This document shows, piece by piece, positions 12,527 to 21,467 of a stretch of 27,737 bases of DNA; the first letter of the stretch is position 1, and every line of letters starts with the position of its first letter. The notes beneath the pieces are model-generated. The model saw only the letters and a program-made list of their open reading frames with translations, made no database searches and was not told the origin of the DNA. The DNA lies in assembly GCA_042569595.1 (NCBI GenBank), contig JBHPHI010000014.1:1-27737 (forward strand). The letters run 5' to 3'. Both the position numbers and the translations under genes were made by a program. The DNA is from JBHPHI01 sp042569595 (GTDB lineage: Bacteria > Patescibacteriota > Microgenomatia > UBA1400 > 2-01-FULL-45-11).

Positions 12527-14247
12527 TTATCACCTAATACTTGATTTATTTTTTCAATAATTTGTTCTGAATAAATAGGTCTACCGTCATATCTGAGCAT
12601 AGTGTCTTGAATATTGATTCCGGTTTTTTCCATAATTAAACCTCTTAGTTGTGCTGAGTAGTTTTGTTCGATGTTGATGATATATTTGGCGTTTTCTAGG
12701 TAGTCTTTTACTAGTTGGGAAGGGAAGGGATTCATCCAAGTAATGTGCAAGAAGTTTACATTATCGAAATGTTTGATGGCTTCCCTGATTGCTCCTTTAT
12801 TGCTTCCCCAGGAGACAAGGGTGATGTCTGCTTCTCCAGGTCCAAATAATACTGGATCCTGCATGTCTTCTTTTTCACAGGTGATTAATTTTTGCATGCG
12901 TTTGTGCATTTGATCGTTTCTGTTTTTGATTTCTTCGTTTGAATAACCTTGCTCATCGTGCTCGTCTGCGTTTGCAAGGAAGTGATTGCCTAAACCAAAA
13001 GGACTTCTTGGAGAAATTCCATCTTTTGATAAGGCGTAGCGTTTGTAGTCTTTTTGAGTTTGATCTACGAGCTTTCCTCTATCTATCTGGTAGTCATCAT
13101 ATTTGAAAGGGGAATAGCTCTGATCATCTTCGCAGATGATTTTGTCTACTATCAGAACAACTGGGGTTTGGTATTTATCTGCAAGATCAAAAGCCTTTTG
13201 GGTAAGATAGAAGGCTTCTTTTGCATCGCCAGCAGCTAGTACGATTCTTGGAAAATCACCCTGGTGTGCATGGAGAATAAAACGAAGGTCTCCTTGTTCA
13301 TTCCAGGTAGGAATTCCCGTGGCAGGAGCACCTCTCATGCCTTCGATAATAACCACAGGGGTTTCTGTGAGTCCAGCAAGACCATACCCCTCACTCATAA
13401 GAGCAAAACCTCCGCCTGAGGTAGCTACCATAGATCGAAGGCCTGCATTACTAGCCCCCAATGCCATAGTGAGAGCTGCGATTTCGTCTTCGGGTTGCTT
13501 GTAGACAAAACCATACTCTTCTTGGTGAGGAGCAAGGTTGTGGAGTATGTTTGATGTGGGTGTCATGGGGTAAATAGCTGCAAAACCCAGACCTGCAGAG
13601 ATTGCTCCTAGAGCTGCAGCTTCGTTGGCGTTGATGACTATTTTTTCTTCCACGGAGTCTTTTTTAGTAAGAATGTTTTTAATTTTTTCTTTGAAGTTAG
13701 TTTTTGCGTAATCGTACCCAGCTTTTGCAACTTTTTGGTTAAGCTCAGTTACTTCTGGTTTTTTATTTTTGAACTCTGCAGAAATTAGATTATTGAAATG
13801 ATCCATGCTTCCGTCCAGCATAGCCAGGGCTGCTCCGAGAGCTGCTGTGTTTCTCATAATGGGAATGCCGCCTGCTTCTGAGACTATTTTTGCTAAGGGG
13901 AGGGAGCAATTTTCAACTTTTGCCTTGATGCAGTCGGTTTTAAACTTTAAGTCGCTATCGAATAAAACTATGGCTCCATCCACCAACTCATCGCAGTGGA
14001 GGTCTATTGTTTCCTGATTTAGGGCTACAAGAAAGTTGGTATGTTGAGTGGTGAAATAAACAGGCTCTTCACTAACAGTAACCTGCATAGCGTTGTGACC
14101 ACCTCTTATGAGAGAAGGATATTCAGAGTAGTCGTAAATGTGATAGCCAGATCTAGTGGCGACCTTTGCGAAATTTAGACCCATGGATTTGATGCCAAAT
14201 CCTGCTGGGCCTCCTATCTTAAATGTGAAGTAATCGAGTTTAGGCAT
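12523..14247 (-). CDS. korA: 2-oxoacid:ferredoxin oxidoreductase, fused gamma-alpha subunit
   Basis: 574 residues. Residues about 1-185 are the gamma domain (FKIGGPAGFGIKSMG ... YPSLIRGGHNAMQV). Residues about 203-574 are the alpha domain, with YPMTPTS at 226-232, the block that in archaeal enzymes (YPITP) contacts substrate and thiamine diphosphate, and EDEIAALTMALGASNAG. No extra ferredoxin domain is fused. It is transcribed with korB as a unit. The promoter shows TTGCCA, a 17-nt spacer and TAAAAT, 8 nt before the ATG, so leaderless. With the acyl-CoA synthetase downstream it supports ATP formation from 2-oxoacids. Confidence 0.93.
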   Translation of the reverse strand: MPKLDYFTFKIGGPAGFGIKSMGLNFAKVATRSGYHIYDYSEYPSLIRGGHNAMQVTVSEEPVYFTTQHTNFLVALNQETIDLHCDELVDGAIVLFDSDLKFKTDCIKAKVENCSLPLAKIVSEAGGIPIMRNTAALGAALAMLDGSMDHFNNLISAEFKNKKPEVTELNQKVAKAGYDYAKTNFKEKIKNILTKKDSVEEKIVINANEAAALGAISAGLGFAAIYPMTPTSNILHNLAPHQEEYGFVYKQPEDEIAALTMALGASNAGLRSMVATSGGGFALMSEGYGLAGLTETPVVIIEGMRGAPATGIPTWNEQGDLRFILHAHQGDFPRIVLAAGDAKEAFYLTQKAFDLADKYQTPVVLIVDKIICEDDQSYSPFKYDDYQIDRGKLVDQTQKDYKRYALSKDGISPRSPFGLGNHFLANADEHDEQGYSNEEIKNRNDQMHKRMQKLITCEKEDMQDPVLFGPGEADITLVSWGSNKGAIREAIKHFDNVNFLHITWMNPFPSQLVKDYLENAKYIINIEQNYSAQLRGLIMEKTGINIQDTMLRYDGRPIYSEQIIEKINQVLGDK

Positions 14248-14255
14248 TAAACATC

Positions 14256-14284
14256 ATTTTATGGGGAAGTGGTGCTTGTGGCAA
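14256..14284 (-). promoter_or_regulatory. Promoter of korAB, leaderless type
   Basis: On the minus strand: -35 TTGCCA (14284-14279), 17-nt spacer, -10 TAAAAT (14261-14256), then 8 nt to the ATG at 14247. Both boxes are one base from consensus. Confidence 0.65.
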
Positions 14285-14293
14285 GGGGAAGGA

Positions 14294-14992
14294 CTAATAG
14301 AATTTTTCGTGATAGATGCGGTTTGTAGGTGTTTTGTTTTGAGTAAGGTATTTTTTTGATTCCTCAATCATTTTTTCGCTGCCACAGAGATATGCGGAAA
14401 CTTTGGAAGTATCTTTGAATTCGTTTTTTAATAGATCAGTGATGTGTCCTGAAACTCCTTGCCAATTTTCTTCTGGTTTACTGAGACAAAGAGTGTATTT
14501 AAAGTTTTTATGTTGATTCGCCAACTCTTTGAAGTACTCATCCCAATGAATGTCTTTTTCATATCGGAGCCCGAAGTATAAAGTGAGGGGTTTTTGGGTT
14601 TGATGCTCCCTTAGAGCTGATTCGATCATGGCTTTGAGTGGGGCGATTCCGGAGCCAGTTCCTAAAAACACTAAATGATCTGCGCCGTCGTCTAATTTTA
14701 ATGTAAATACTCCAGCTGGGCCTATGTATTCTATTTGATCATCTGGTTTTAGGTTTTCAAAAAAAATGGATCCTGGTCCTCCAGGGCTGATGTTTATTAG
14801 TAATCCAAACTGATTGTTGGGAAGCTTGCCTGCTACTGAATAAGATCTGACTAACTTATCATTTACCTTAATTGTAATGAATTGTCCGGGTAAAAACTCT
14901 AGTGGGGAATCAGTTTCAAACACTATGTCGTGATAGGTGCTAGCTAACACTTCATTTTTTACGCATTTGGCGGTTTTGAATTGTGGAGGCAT
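14294..14992 (-). CDS. Ferredoxin-NAD(P)H reductase-like flavoprotein
   Basis: 232 residues in two domains. The FAD domain has RSYSVAG (RSYS at 49-52) and a GGPGSIFF stretch. The NAD(P) domain has GTGSGIAPLKAM (111-122), YFGLRYEKDI and a YLCGSEKMIEES block. It ends in an aromatic residue (HEKFY), as many FNR-like enzymes do. It moves electrons between NAD(P)H and a one-electron carrier such as ferredoxin or flavodoxin. It has no Fe-S extension like HydG of group 3b hydrogenases, though it could play that role through the separate ferredoxin. It is divergent from the flavodoxin gene. Confidence 0.88.
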   Translation of the reverse strand: MPPQFKTAKCVKNEVLASTYHDIVFETDSPLEFLPGQFITIKVNDKLVRSYSVAGKLPNNQFGLLINISPGGPGSIFFENLKPDDQIEYIGPAGVFTLKLDDGADHLVFLGTGSGIAPLKAMIESALREHQTQKPLTLYFGLRYEKDIHWDEYFKELANQHKNFKYTLCLSKPEENWQGVSGHITDLLKNEFKDTSKVSAYLCGSEKMIEESKKYLTQNKTPTNRIYHEKFY

Positions 14993-14999
14993 GTAGATT

Positions 15000-15046
15000 A
15001 GTATAACGCAACTACGTTGTAGTCAAAAATGTTAATGAGTTATACT
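15000..15046. promoter_or_regulatory. Divergent leaderless promoters with a shared palindrome
   Basis: Plus strand: TTGTAG (15017-15022), 18-nt spacer, TATACT (15041-15046), 6 nt to the flavodoxin ATG. Minus strand: TATACT (15005-15000), 7 nt to the FNR ATG at 14992, with TTTTGA (15028-15023) 17 nt away or TTGACT 15 nt away. Between them ACTAC, GTT, GTAGT (15011-15023) is a perfect inverted repeat that touches both -35 regions, so one regulator could control both genes. Confidence 0.6.
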
Positions 15047-15052
15047 GCAACT

Positions 15053-15505
15053 ATGAATACTTTGATTGTGTATGCGACTCATTCTGGAAGCACATATTGT
15101 GTGGCTAGCGAGATTATGGGAATTTTTGGAGGTAAGTATCCAACTCTCATCAAAAGAGCTGATGAGACTGATAACGCAGATGTTGATTCTTCCGATGTGA
15201 TTTTAATAGGATCTTCTTCATGGGATTACAAAGGAAAGAGGGGGTATCCACTAAGAGACATGATGAATTTTTTGGAAAAACTAAAAGGCAGTGATCTTTC
15301 AGGAAAGAAAATTATTGTTTTTGGTTGTGGGGATTCTGATTATGAATATTTTTGTGGCGCAGTTGATGTAATTGAGGAAAAACTATCTGAAATTGGATCA
15401 AAGCCCACCTTTCAATCTCTGAAGATAAATAGATTTTTTCTTGATGAGTTGCAAAACAGGGATCAAGTGAAGAAGTGGGCAAAGGAAGCACTAAATAGTT
15501 TATAG
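15053..15505 (+). CDS. Flavodoxin
   Basis: 150 residues from the ATG at 15053. The frame opens at 15029, but TATACT at 15041-15046 lies inside that extension. The FMN phosphate loop is THSGSTYCVA; the next conserved blocks are DVILIGSSSWDY and IIVFGCGDSDYEYFC. It is a low-potential one-electron carrier that can replace ferredoxin when iron is short. Next to an FNR-like reductase it probably takes or gives electrons to it. The last 6 nt overlap the end of the NADH dehydrogenase gene. Confidence 0.92.
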   Translation: MNTLIVYATHSGSTYCVASEIMGIFGGKYPTLIKRADETDNADVDSSDVILIGSSSWDYKGKRGYPLRDMMNFLEKLKGSDLSGKKIIVFGCGDSDYEYFCGAVDVIEEKLSEIGSKPTFQSLKINRFFLDELQNRDQVKKWAKEALNSL

Positions 15506-16723
15506 TTTGGACTCACATACAAAGCAAGTTTCATTGAGAGTACGACCGTTTTTAAAAACCGTTAGAGCCTTTTTTGTTGGTAGTAAATAGGAGAAGACTT
15601 TCCAGTCTAAGTATCTTCTAAGCAACCATCCAATAGATCCGTAAAAAACATTATTATTAACCTTGGTTGCGGCCCAACCAGAACCCACAGGAACTGCATA
15701 GATAGGGGCTTTCTGGGCGTGAGGAACTAAGGGAGTTTTGTTTTCAAGGTTTACAATGTTTCGCGCAATAGTTTTTCCGTGAGCAATAGCTGTTTGAGCC
15801 ATGCCAGAATATTTGGTGTTGGTGTTATCTCCAGCAACAAAGACTAACTTGTGTCCAGTGGCCTGTAGATGTTTATTTACTTGAACTTTGTTGTTTAAAA
15901 AGGAAAATCTTTTTGAATTTTTATGTAAATGATGAGTGGAGGCTCCAGCCGTCCAGATGAGTGTGTTGGTTTTTATTTTGGCGTTTTTTAGAAACACAGA
16001 TTTGGCATCTTCTTTGGTAACTTTATTGTTTAGAACAAGGTTGACTCCAAGTTTTTTTAATCGATCTTGTATTTTTATACTCATGTCCTTTGGCAACTCT
16101 GCTATGAGCCTGTTTTTTGAGTGAATTAAATCTATCTGAGCAAGTTTTGGGTTAATACCGTGATTTATGCATAATCTTTTTGTGTAAAAAGATAATTCGG
16201 CTGCAAGTTCGGTGCCGCTCGATCCGCCACCTATTATGACAATATGGGTAGCTGATTTTTTTTGGGAGATTAATTTCTCTTTTTTGGCTTTTTCAAAAGT
16301 TTTGTGCAGATGGTTTTTGAGTTTTAAGGCTTCGCTAATCGATTTAAATCCATATGAGTGTTTTTTGAGTCCAGAAATGTTTAAGTAGGAAGTTTGATTT
16401 CCAACAGCTAGTATTAGGTAGTCGTACTTATGGCCCGCCCCAGATTCTCCGAGACAAACCTTTTTTTTTAAATTAATATCAACAATCTTGTCTTGCAAAA
16501 CCTCAACGGGTTTGCCGTGAAAAATTTCTCTTAATGGAATACATATTTCTAACGGAGACTTTCCAGAAACAAGTCTATACAGAGCTCCATGATATTCGAA
16601 GTGAGGTCGGTCTGAAATTAGGGTGATTTTTATATTTTTTGGATCAAGTTTTAAAATTTCTAGAGCGGAAGACACTCCTCCAAATCCGCCCCCTATAATT
16701 AGAGCTTTTTTTTGGTCACTCAT
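15500..16723 (-). CDS. ndh: Type II NADH dehydrogenase (NDH-2 family)
   Basis: 407 residues. Two dinucleotide folds: FAD at ALIIGGGFGGVSSAL (about 7-21) and NADH at IVIIGGGSSGTELAAEL (about 162-178). Later blocks are TLIWTAGAS and LVFVAGDNTN, followed by a GMAQTAIAHGKTIARN quinone-side block and a basic amphipathic C-terminus that would sit on the membrane. It oxidises NADH without pumping protons and reduces a quinone or other acceptor. No quinone synthesis or terminal oxidase is visible here, so the acceptor is open. Its start overlaps the synthetase stop by 8 nt, so the two are co-transcribed. Confidence 0.9.
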   Translation of the reverse strand: MSDQKKALIIGGGFGGVSSALEILKLDPKNIKITLISDRPHFEYHGALYRLVSGKSPLEICIPLREIFHGKPVEVLQDKIVDINLKKKVCLGESGAGHKYDYLILAVGNQTSYLNISGLKKHSYGFKSISEALKLKNHLHKTFEKAKKEKLISQKKSATHIVIIGGGSSGTELAAELSFYTKRLCINHGINPKLAQIDLIHSKNRLIAELPKDMSIKIQDRLKKLGVNLVLNNKVTKEDAKSVFLKNAKIKTNTLIWTAGASTHHLHKNSKRFSFLNNKVQVNKHLQATGHKLVFVAGDNTNTKYSGMAQTAIAHGKTIARNIVNLENKTPLVPHAQKAPIYAVPVGSGWAATKVNNNVFYGSIGWLLRRYLDWKVFSYLLPTKKALTVFKNGRTLNETCFVCESKL

Positions 16724-18860
16724 TTTTCACAAGAGTGGTTTTGCCGTCTACCGCCCAGATGCCTTCGTGAGTGACTATGACTGGATTAATTTCGATTTCA
16801 TTTATGCTAGGTTGAGTAAGACTAAGATTTCCAAGCTTTACACACACGTCGGCAAGACGATCAATATTGTAGGGCTTTTCGCCTCTAAATCCGTTTAAGA
16901 GTTTGAATATCTTTGATTGTTTTATCATTTCAACAGCTTGTTCGTGGTCGATGGGTAAAATATGAAGATTTTTATCTTTGATTAGTTCTGTAGTGGTTCC
17001 TCCAGCTCCAAACATAAGAACCGGCCCAAAACTTGGATCTTTTTTTACTCCAATAATAACCTCTACGCCTTTTTGGACTTGAGATTGAACCTGTATGGCT
17101 ATATCTGATCTAATTTTGGAGCTCAAGTTGGGGAGTCTGTCATGATAAATATCATCATAGGTGCTTCCTAGGTCAGAGTCAGAGTAGATATTTGTAAATA
17201 TGCCTCCAACCTCTGTTTTGTGAAGTAGTTTTGGGGATGAGAGTTTAACCACAATTGGGTATCCATTTTCTTGGGCAAAGTCTCTGGCCATTTCATATGT
17301 TGGAGCCTGTGTTGTTTTTGGGGTGCTTATTTCTGATAAGGATAGAATCTGGTTGCTTTCAAAGTTGTTTAATGACTCTCTGTTTTCTGATAATCCTTGT
17401 TTGACGATGTTGGAAACTTTAGTGTTTGGTTTTGGGGCGGAGAAAGCCGTTCCTTCTGATTTGAGCTGATTACTTTTCCATTTCCACATAGCAGCAAGAG
17501 CCTTAATAGCTCTTTCCGGATATCTAAAAGAGGGGATTTTGTGGTGGTTTAGAATTTTTTCTCCAGAGGAGATGTGGGACCCTCCAATGAATGAGCAAAC
17601 TATTGGTTTGCCGTACTTTTTGCTTGAATCTGCAACAATTTGTGCAGTTTTTTCTATTTGAGTCATAACCTGAGGTGTAAGAATGACCATGAGGGAATGA
17701 ACATGGTCTTCTGATAGAACAATGTTTATGGCGTCTTTATATCTTTCTGCAAGAGCATCTCCCAATACATCTACAGGATTTAGGCTGCTTGCTGCCCTAG
17801 GTAGGTGCTCTAATAGTTGTTTATGAGTTTTTTCATCAAAATCGGCAAGCTCAAGGCCATATTCTGAGAGAATGTCTGCACTTATGACGGCTGGTCCTCC
17901 AGCATTACTAACTACTGCAACCCCTGGTCCTTCTGGAGGGTTTTCCCATGAAAATGCCCGAGCGAAATCAAATATATCTTCAACCCCATCACACCTAATA
18001 ACTCCTGATTGATTTAGCGCTGCTTCTAAAACATCATCTTCTCCGGCCATAGCTCCAGTGTGACTTTGCATGGCTTTTTGAGCCGCTTCACTTTTTCCAG
18101 GTTTTAGCAAGAAGAGGGGATTAGTTTTGCTAATTTTTTTGGTAAGTTTTAGAAATTTTTTACCATCCTCTATAGACTCTAAATACATACCAATTGGCTG
18201 TACGCCAGATAAGCCACTTTCTTCGGATTTAAATGATAGCGAGGGGGGGTTGTCTATCCAATATTTTAAGAAGTGGTTTTGGTTTAAAGTGGATTTATTA
18301 CCTAGTGTAATAAAGTGTCCAAAACCCAAGGTTGTTGCTTCACATAGGTCAAAAATACTTGACGCAATTGCTCCAGATTGAGAAATAAAATGAAGGTTTC
18401 CTGGATTATTTACCACTTGTCCGAAAGTGGCATTGATAGGATGAAGATTGTTTACGAAACCCATGCAGTTAGGTCCCAATAAATTGAAACCGTATTTTTT
18501 TACCAGTGAAATAAGATTTTTTTCTAAAGCTTGTCCTTCATTTCCAATTTCTTTAAAACCAGCAGTGAATACTACTAAATTTTTTGTGCCTTTTTCTCCT
18601 ACTTCTTCTAAAACACTGATAATGATTTTAGAAGGAATAGAAACAATGACTAAGTCGGGAACTTCTGGAAGGTCTTTGATGTTTTGATAACACTTTAAAC
18701 CGTGAATGTTTTCGGCCTTGGGGTTGACGGGATAAATATTTCCTTGAAAATTGCTTTCAATAATATTTTTGACGACTATAGAGCCAACTTTTTCACTCGA
18801 AGTAGAAGCGCCAATAATGGCAACAGATTTTGGATGGAGAAGAGCATTTAAATCGTTCAT
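16716..18860 (-). CDS. acd: ADP-forming acyl-CoA (acetyl-CoA) synthetase, fused alpha-beta
   Basis: 714 residues. The alpha part has the CoA-binding Rossmann fold (SVAIIGASTSSEKVG), FISQSGAI, and the phosphohistidine site QSHTGAMAGEDD (His267). The beta part is an ATP-grasp domain starting near residue 495, with YPIVVKLSSPKLLHKTEVGG and INEIEINPVIV. It converts acyl-CoA, ADP and phosphate to the acid, CoA and ATP. Archaea often have separate subunits; the fused form also occurs. With the oxidoreductase it makes a substrate-level ATP route. An extended -10 (TGATATACT) lies 16 nt before the ATG. Confidence 0.93.
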   Translation of the reverse strand: MNDLNALLHPKSVAIIGASTSSEKVGSIVVKNIIESNFQGNIYPVNPKAENIHGLKCYQNIKDLPEVPDLVIVSIPSKIIISVLEEVGEKGTKNLVVFTAGFKEIGNEGQALEKNLISLVKKYGFNLLGPNCMGFVNNLHPINATFGQVVNNPGNLHFISQSGAIASSIFDLCEATTLGFGHFITLGNKSTLNQNHFLKYWIDNPPSLSFKSEESGLSGVQPIGMYLESIEDGKKFLKLTKKISKTNPLFLLKPGKSEAAQKAMQSHTGAMAGEDDVLEAALNQSGVIRCDGVEDIFDFARAFSWENPPEGPGVAVVSNAGGPAVISADILSEYGLELADFDEKTHKQLLEHLPRAASSLNPVDVLGDALAERYKDAINIVLSEDHVHSLMVILTPQVMTQIEKTAQIVADSSKKYGKPIVCSFIGGSHISSGEKILNHHKIPSFRYPERAIKALAAMWKWKSNQLKSEGTAFSAPKPNTKVSNIVKQGLSENRESLNNFESNQILSLSEISTPKTTQAPTYEMARDFAQENGYPIVVKLSSPKLLHKTEVGGIFTNIYSDSDLGSTYDDIYHDRLPNLSSKIRSDIAIQVQSQVQKGVEVIIGVKKDPSFGPVLMFGAGGTTTELIKDKNLHILPIDHEQAVEMIKQSKIFKLLNGFRGEKPYNIDRLADVCVKLGNLSLTQPSINEIEINPVIVTHEGIWAVDGKTTLVKNE

Positions 18861-18899
18861 GGGCAGTTATCCATACAGTATATCAGGAAGAAAAAAGGA

Positions 18900-19172
18900 T
18901 TATTACCAAGTAGGAGCTCTTCTGGTGAAAGTGAGAGTAACTCCTGCAACTGGGCCTTCGTCTGTAAGTGAAGCTCCGGTGATGGTGACGGTGGTTGTTC
19001 CTACGGCCGACAACTCATAAGTCCCATCATTATTAGCACTACCCTCCACCGTAATTTGACTCATGATGGCTAGCCAACCATCTGTGGTGAAGTTTCCGGT
19101 TCTAGTAATAAGACTGGTTGCGTTGGTAAATTGGATATTCTCACCAGTGACGGTAAATTTGAAGTTTGGGTC
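18900..19172 (-). repeat. 273-bp near-identical block, copy 1
   Basis: Aligned with 21195-21467 (offset 2295). Only two differences: C18917 against T21212, and T19055 against C21350. It encodes the shared C-terminal domain. DNA identity falls sharply at 19173. Confidence 0.95.
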
Positions 19173-21104
19173 TTGAAGCCAAACTGCAGTAACTGAAATA
19201 CCTGAGTCGGAAATAGTACCTGACGTTTCAAAAGGTAGGTAGCCCATTTCTCTAGCACGAACCGTGACTGATATGTCTGATGAGTAGGTGAGAGTGGTGG
19301 TTGCTTGGTATTCATCTCCACCAACAAGGGTGGTGGCGGCTGTGTTTAGGTATGTGGTGGGAACGCTATCAGCTACATAGCACTGAGTGTTTTGAGCAAC
19401 CCCAGTAACGGTAATAGGCACATTGTTGGGTGGGGTTTGTAGCACTCCTTCTGAGTCGATAAGTTCAAAGTTGGTGGCATCGCTAGTTTGATAGTCTGTA
19501 ATCCAAACACCTCTAGCTCCAAAGAGTTTTCCTCCAGCAAAAGTTCCAAAAGGTGAGTCGTTGGTTTGAGCCACTACTTCAACTGGATCAGATTCTGTGG
19601 CGGTATCAACGCTTGCTGTTACGGAGCCATCGGTTAAATTTTCTCCATCAATAGGAACAGTGCCGCTGACATTTCTGACTATTAAGAATCCATCACTTGA
19701 GGCTCTGTCGTAATCTGAGGTGATGGTTCCAGAAAAAGTGGACTGGTCTGTACTAGTTAGAGTGTTTCCTGGGGTGAAAGTTCCACCAGCTAGAGTGTCA
19801 TAGGGGATATAGTAGTCTCCCGTTGCTTCATATTGTTCTCCAACAACTGTTTGAGTGCCATCATCAATGTCTCCTGTGGCACCTCGTCTAGTGAGGTATT
19901 TTAACCTTTCATAAACTGTTGATAAGGCTACTTGTTGACAGTCAACAATAACAGAGTAGGGTCTACTTCCATTTCCATTTGAGAGGTCTTGGGTAGTGCT
20001 ACCAAAAGTAACTGTGATGGTGGCGGGAGTGCCAGTGTTTGGTCCAACGTCACTTGGAATGTTGCCGTCTTTGGTTGCTGCTCCTGTTGCGTCTTCGTTA
20101 GTAATGCCTTCTGCTGCTGTTTGGAAATCAGTTAGATCACCGATGAGGTAATAACTAAACGTATAAGTAGGATCTGAGCCCGATATCTCGGTAATAATCG
20201 CCCTAGCATTTGAAGTGTCTCCGCTAATTTCGTCTCCAACAGTAAAATCATCAGTACCCACTGCTGTAGTGGTAATTGATTTAAAACCACTGTTATTATT
20301 TAAATCATTTGCAGTACCCATGGGAATAGGTATACGACCACCTCCCGAAGCGTCGACAGTGAAGTTTTCAAACAACGTGGAGTACTTTCTAGCGTAAACA
20401 GTAAGGACACCATAATCTATAAGCGTTCCCGCTTGTTTGACTTTAGCTAGAACATCAATGTGACCATCGCTCCACCATGAGGTGATTTGGGAGTTATTTT
20501 GATAAATATACATGAGGGTATCGCTTGCGATAGTACCTAGAGTGTAAATGTTGGTCCAAAGGGCTTCACCTGTGGTAGAGGCTGTAGAGAGTGTTCCTGC
20601 GCCAGTTCCTGCTCCATCAGTTATGTCTAGAGCAGTGGCAGTATTCGCAAAAGTATCACCAGTGTCATCAACTCTGACCCACCAAATGCGATTGGTGTTG
20701 TCAAAATCTAGCAGGGTGCCGGTATCTGCGGGGGTTCCTCCTGAATAACCAACTTCAGCTCCAATATCTCCCACCACTGCATTGACGTATCCACCTGATT
20801 GAAACGTAAAAACCCTAATACCCGCATTGTAGGTGCCTGCGTCCCAAGCTTCGGTTTTAACAGCACCACCCTGTAGATATTCGAAGGAGGAGTAGTAGTT
20901 TTCGTTTATATACCAACTATTAGTAAGTGTGTAGGCAGTTGGAGTCTGGGCAGTCATAGGAACGGTGTCGTCTATAGTGCCTGACTCATCGATTTCATCC
21001 ATGAGCCACGAGTAGAGCTCCCACATTTCATATACAGTTGTGCCTGAGCTATGGTAAACCATTTGGTTTGTATAATCGATTGTCCAATCGTCACCAATTG
21101 CCAT
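18903..21104 (-). CDS. Phage-like structural or fibre protein, 733 aa
   Basis: Rich in Thr, Gly, Ser and Asp and poor in Lys, unlike its neighbours. The start (MAIGDDWTIDYTN, then VYEMWELYSWLMDEIDES and DDTVPMTAQTPTAYTL) resembles proteins I recall from uncultured phage genomes, probably tail or decoration proteins. The middle has Thr/Gly-rich beta repeats. The last 90 or so residues, from DPNFKF to the end (LTFTRRAPTW), are the same as the end of the gene at 21198-23075, and the DNA there is almost identical. No signal peptide. It is the last of three co-oriented genes. Function inferred only from composition and resemblance. Confidence 0.6.
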   Translation of the reverse strand: MAIGDDWTIDYTNQMVYHSSGTTVYEMWELYSWLMDEIDESGTIDDTVPMTAQTPTAYTLTNSWYINENYYSSFEYLQGGAVKTEAWDAGTYNAGIRVFTFQSGGYVNAVVGDIGAEVGYSGGTPADTGTLLDFDNTNRIWWVRVDDTGDTFANTATALDITDGAGTGAGTLSTASTTGEALWTNIYTLGTIASDTLMYIYQNNSQITSWWSDGHIDVLAKVKQAGTLIDYGVLTVYARKYSTLFENFTVDASGGGRIPIPMGTANDLNNNSGFKSITTTAVGTDDFTVGDEISGDTSNARAIITEISGSDPTYTFSYYLIGDLTDFQTAAEGITNEDATGAATKDGNIPSDVGPNTGTPATITVTFGSTTQDLSNGNGSRPYSVIVDCQQVALSTVYERLKYLTRRGATGDIDDGTQTVVGEQYEATGDYYIPYDTLAGGTFTPGNTLTSTDQSTFSGTITSDYDRASSDGFLIVRNVSGTVPIDGENLTDGSVTASVDTATESDPVEVVAQTNDSPFGTFAGGKLFGARGVWITDYQTSDATNFELIDSEGVLQTPPNNVPITVTGVAQNTQCYVADSVPTTYLNTAATTLVGGDEYQATTTLTYSSDISVTVRAREMGYLPFETSGTISDSGISVTAVWLQDPNFKFTVTGENIQFTNATSLITRTGNFTTDGWLAIMSQITVEGSANNDGTYELSAVGTTTVTITGASLTDEGPVAGVTLTFTRRAPTW

Positions 21105-21115
21105 ATAATCCTATT

Positions 21116-21132
21116 CTCGAAATTTGTTCGAG
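21116..21132. repeat. Small hairpin between the two phage-like genes
   Basis: CTCGAA and TTCGAG with a 5-nt loop, in the 93-bp gap. There is no U-tract next to the stem. It may shape the leader of the downstream minus-strand gene. Confidence 0.4.
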
Positions 21133-21194
21133 TGATTTATTTATGTCTATAGTATTAATTTAAAGCAAAACTTTAATCTGTGCATCCACCAGTT

Positions 21195-21467
21195 TTATTA
21201 CCAAGTAGGAGTTCTTCTGGTGAAAGTGAGAGTAACTCCTGCAACTGGGCCTTCGTCTGTAAGTGAAGCTCCGGTGATGGTGACGGTGGTTGTTCCTACG
21301 GCCGACAACTCATAAGTCCCATCATTATTAGCACTACCCTCCACCGTAACTTGACTCATGATGGCTAGCCAACCATCTGTGGTGAAGTTTCCGGTTCTAG
21401 TAATAAGACTGGTTGCGTTGGTAAATTGGATATTCTCACCAGTGACGGTAAATTTGAAGTTTGGGTC
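21195..21467 (-). repeat. 273-bp near-identical block, copy 2
   Basis: Partner of 18900-19172, two mismatches in 273 bases, same orientation. Both mismatches change an amino acid. Confidence 0.95.

Noticed and set aside
13054..14017. Plus-strand frames opposite the oxidoreductase gene (13054, 13319, 13805)
   Set aside because: No ribosome binding site or recognisable protein; the minus-strand gene is clearly real.
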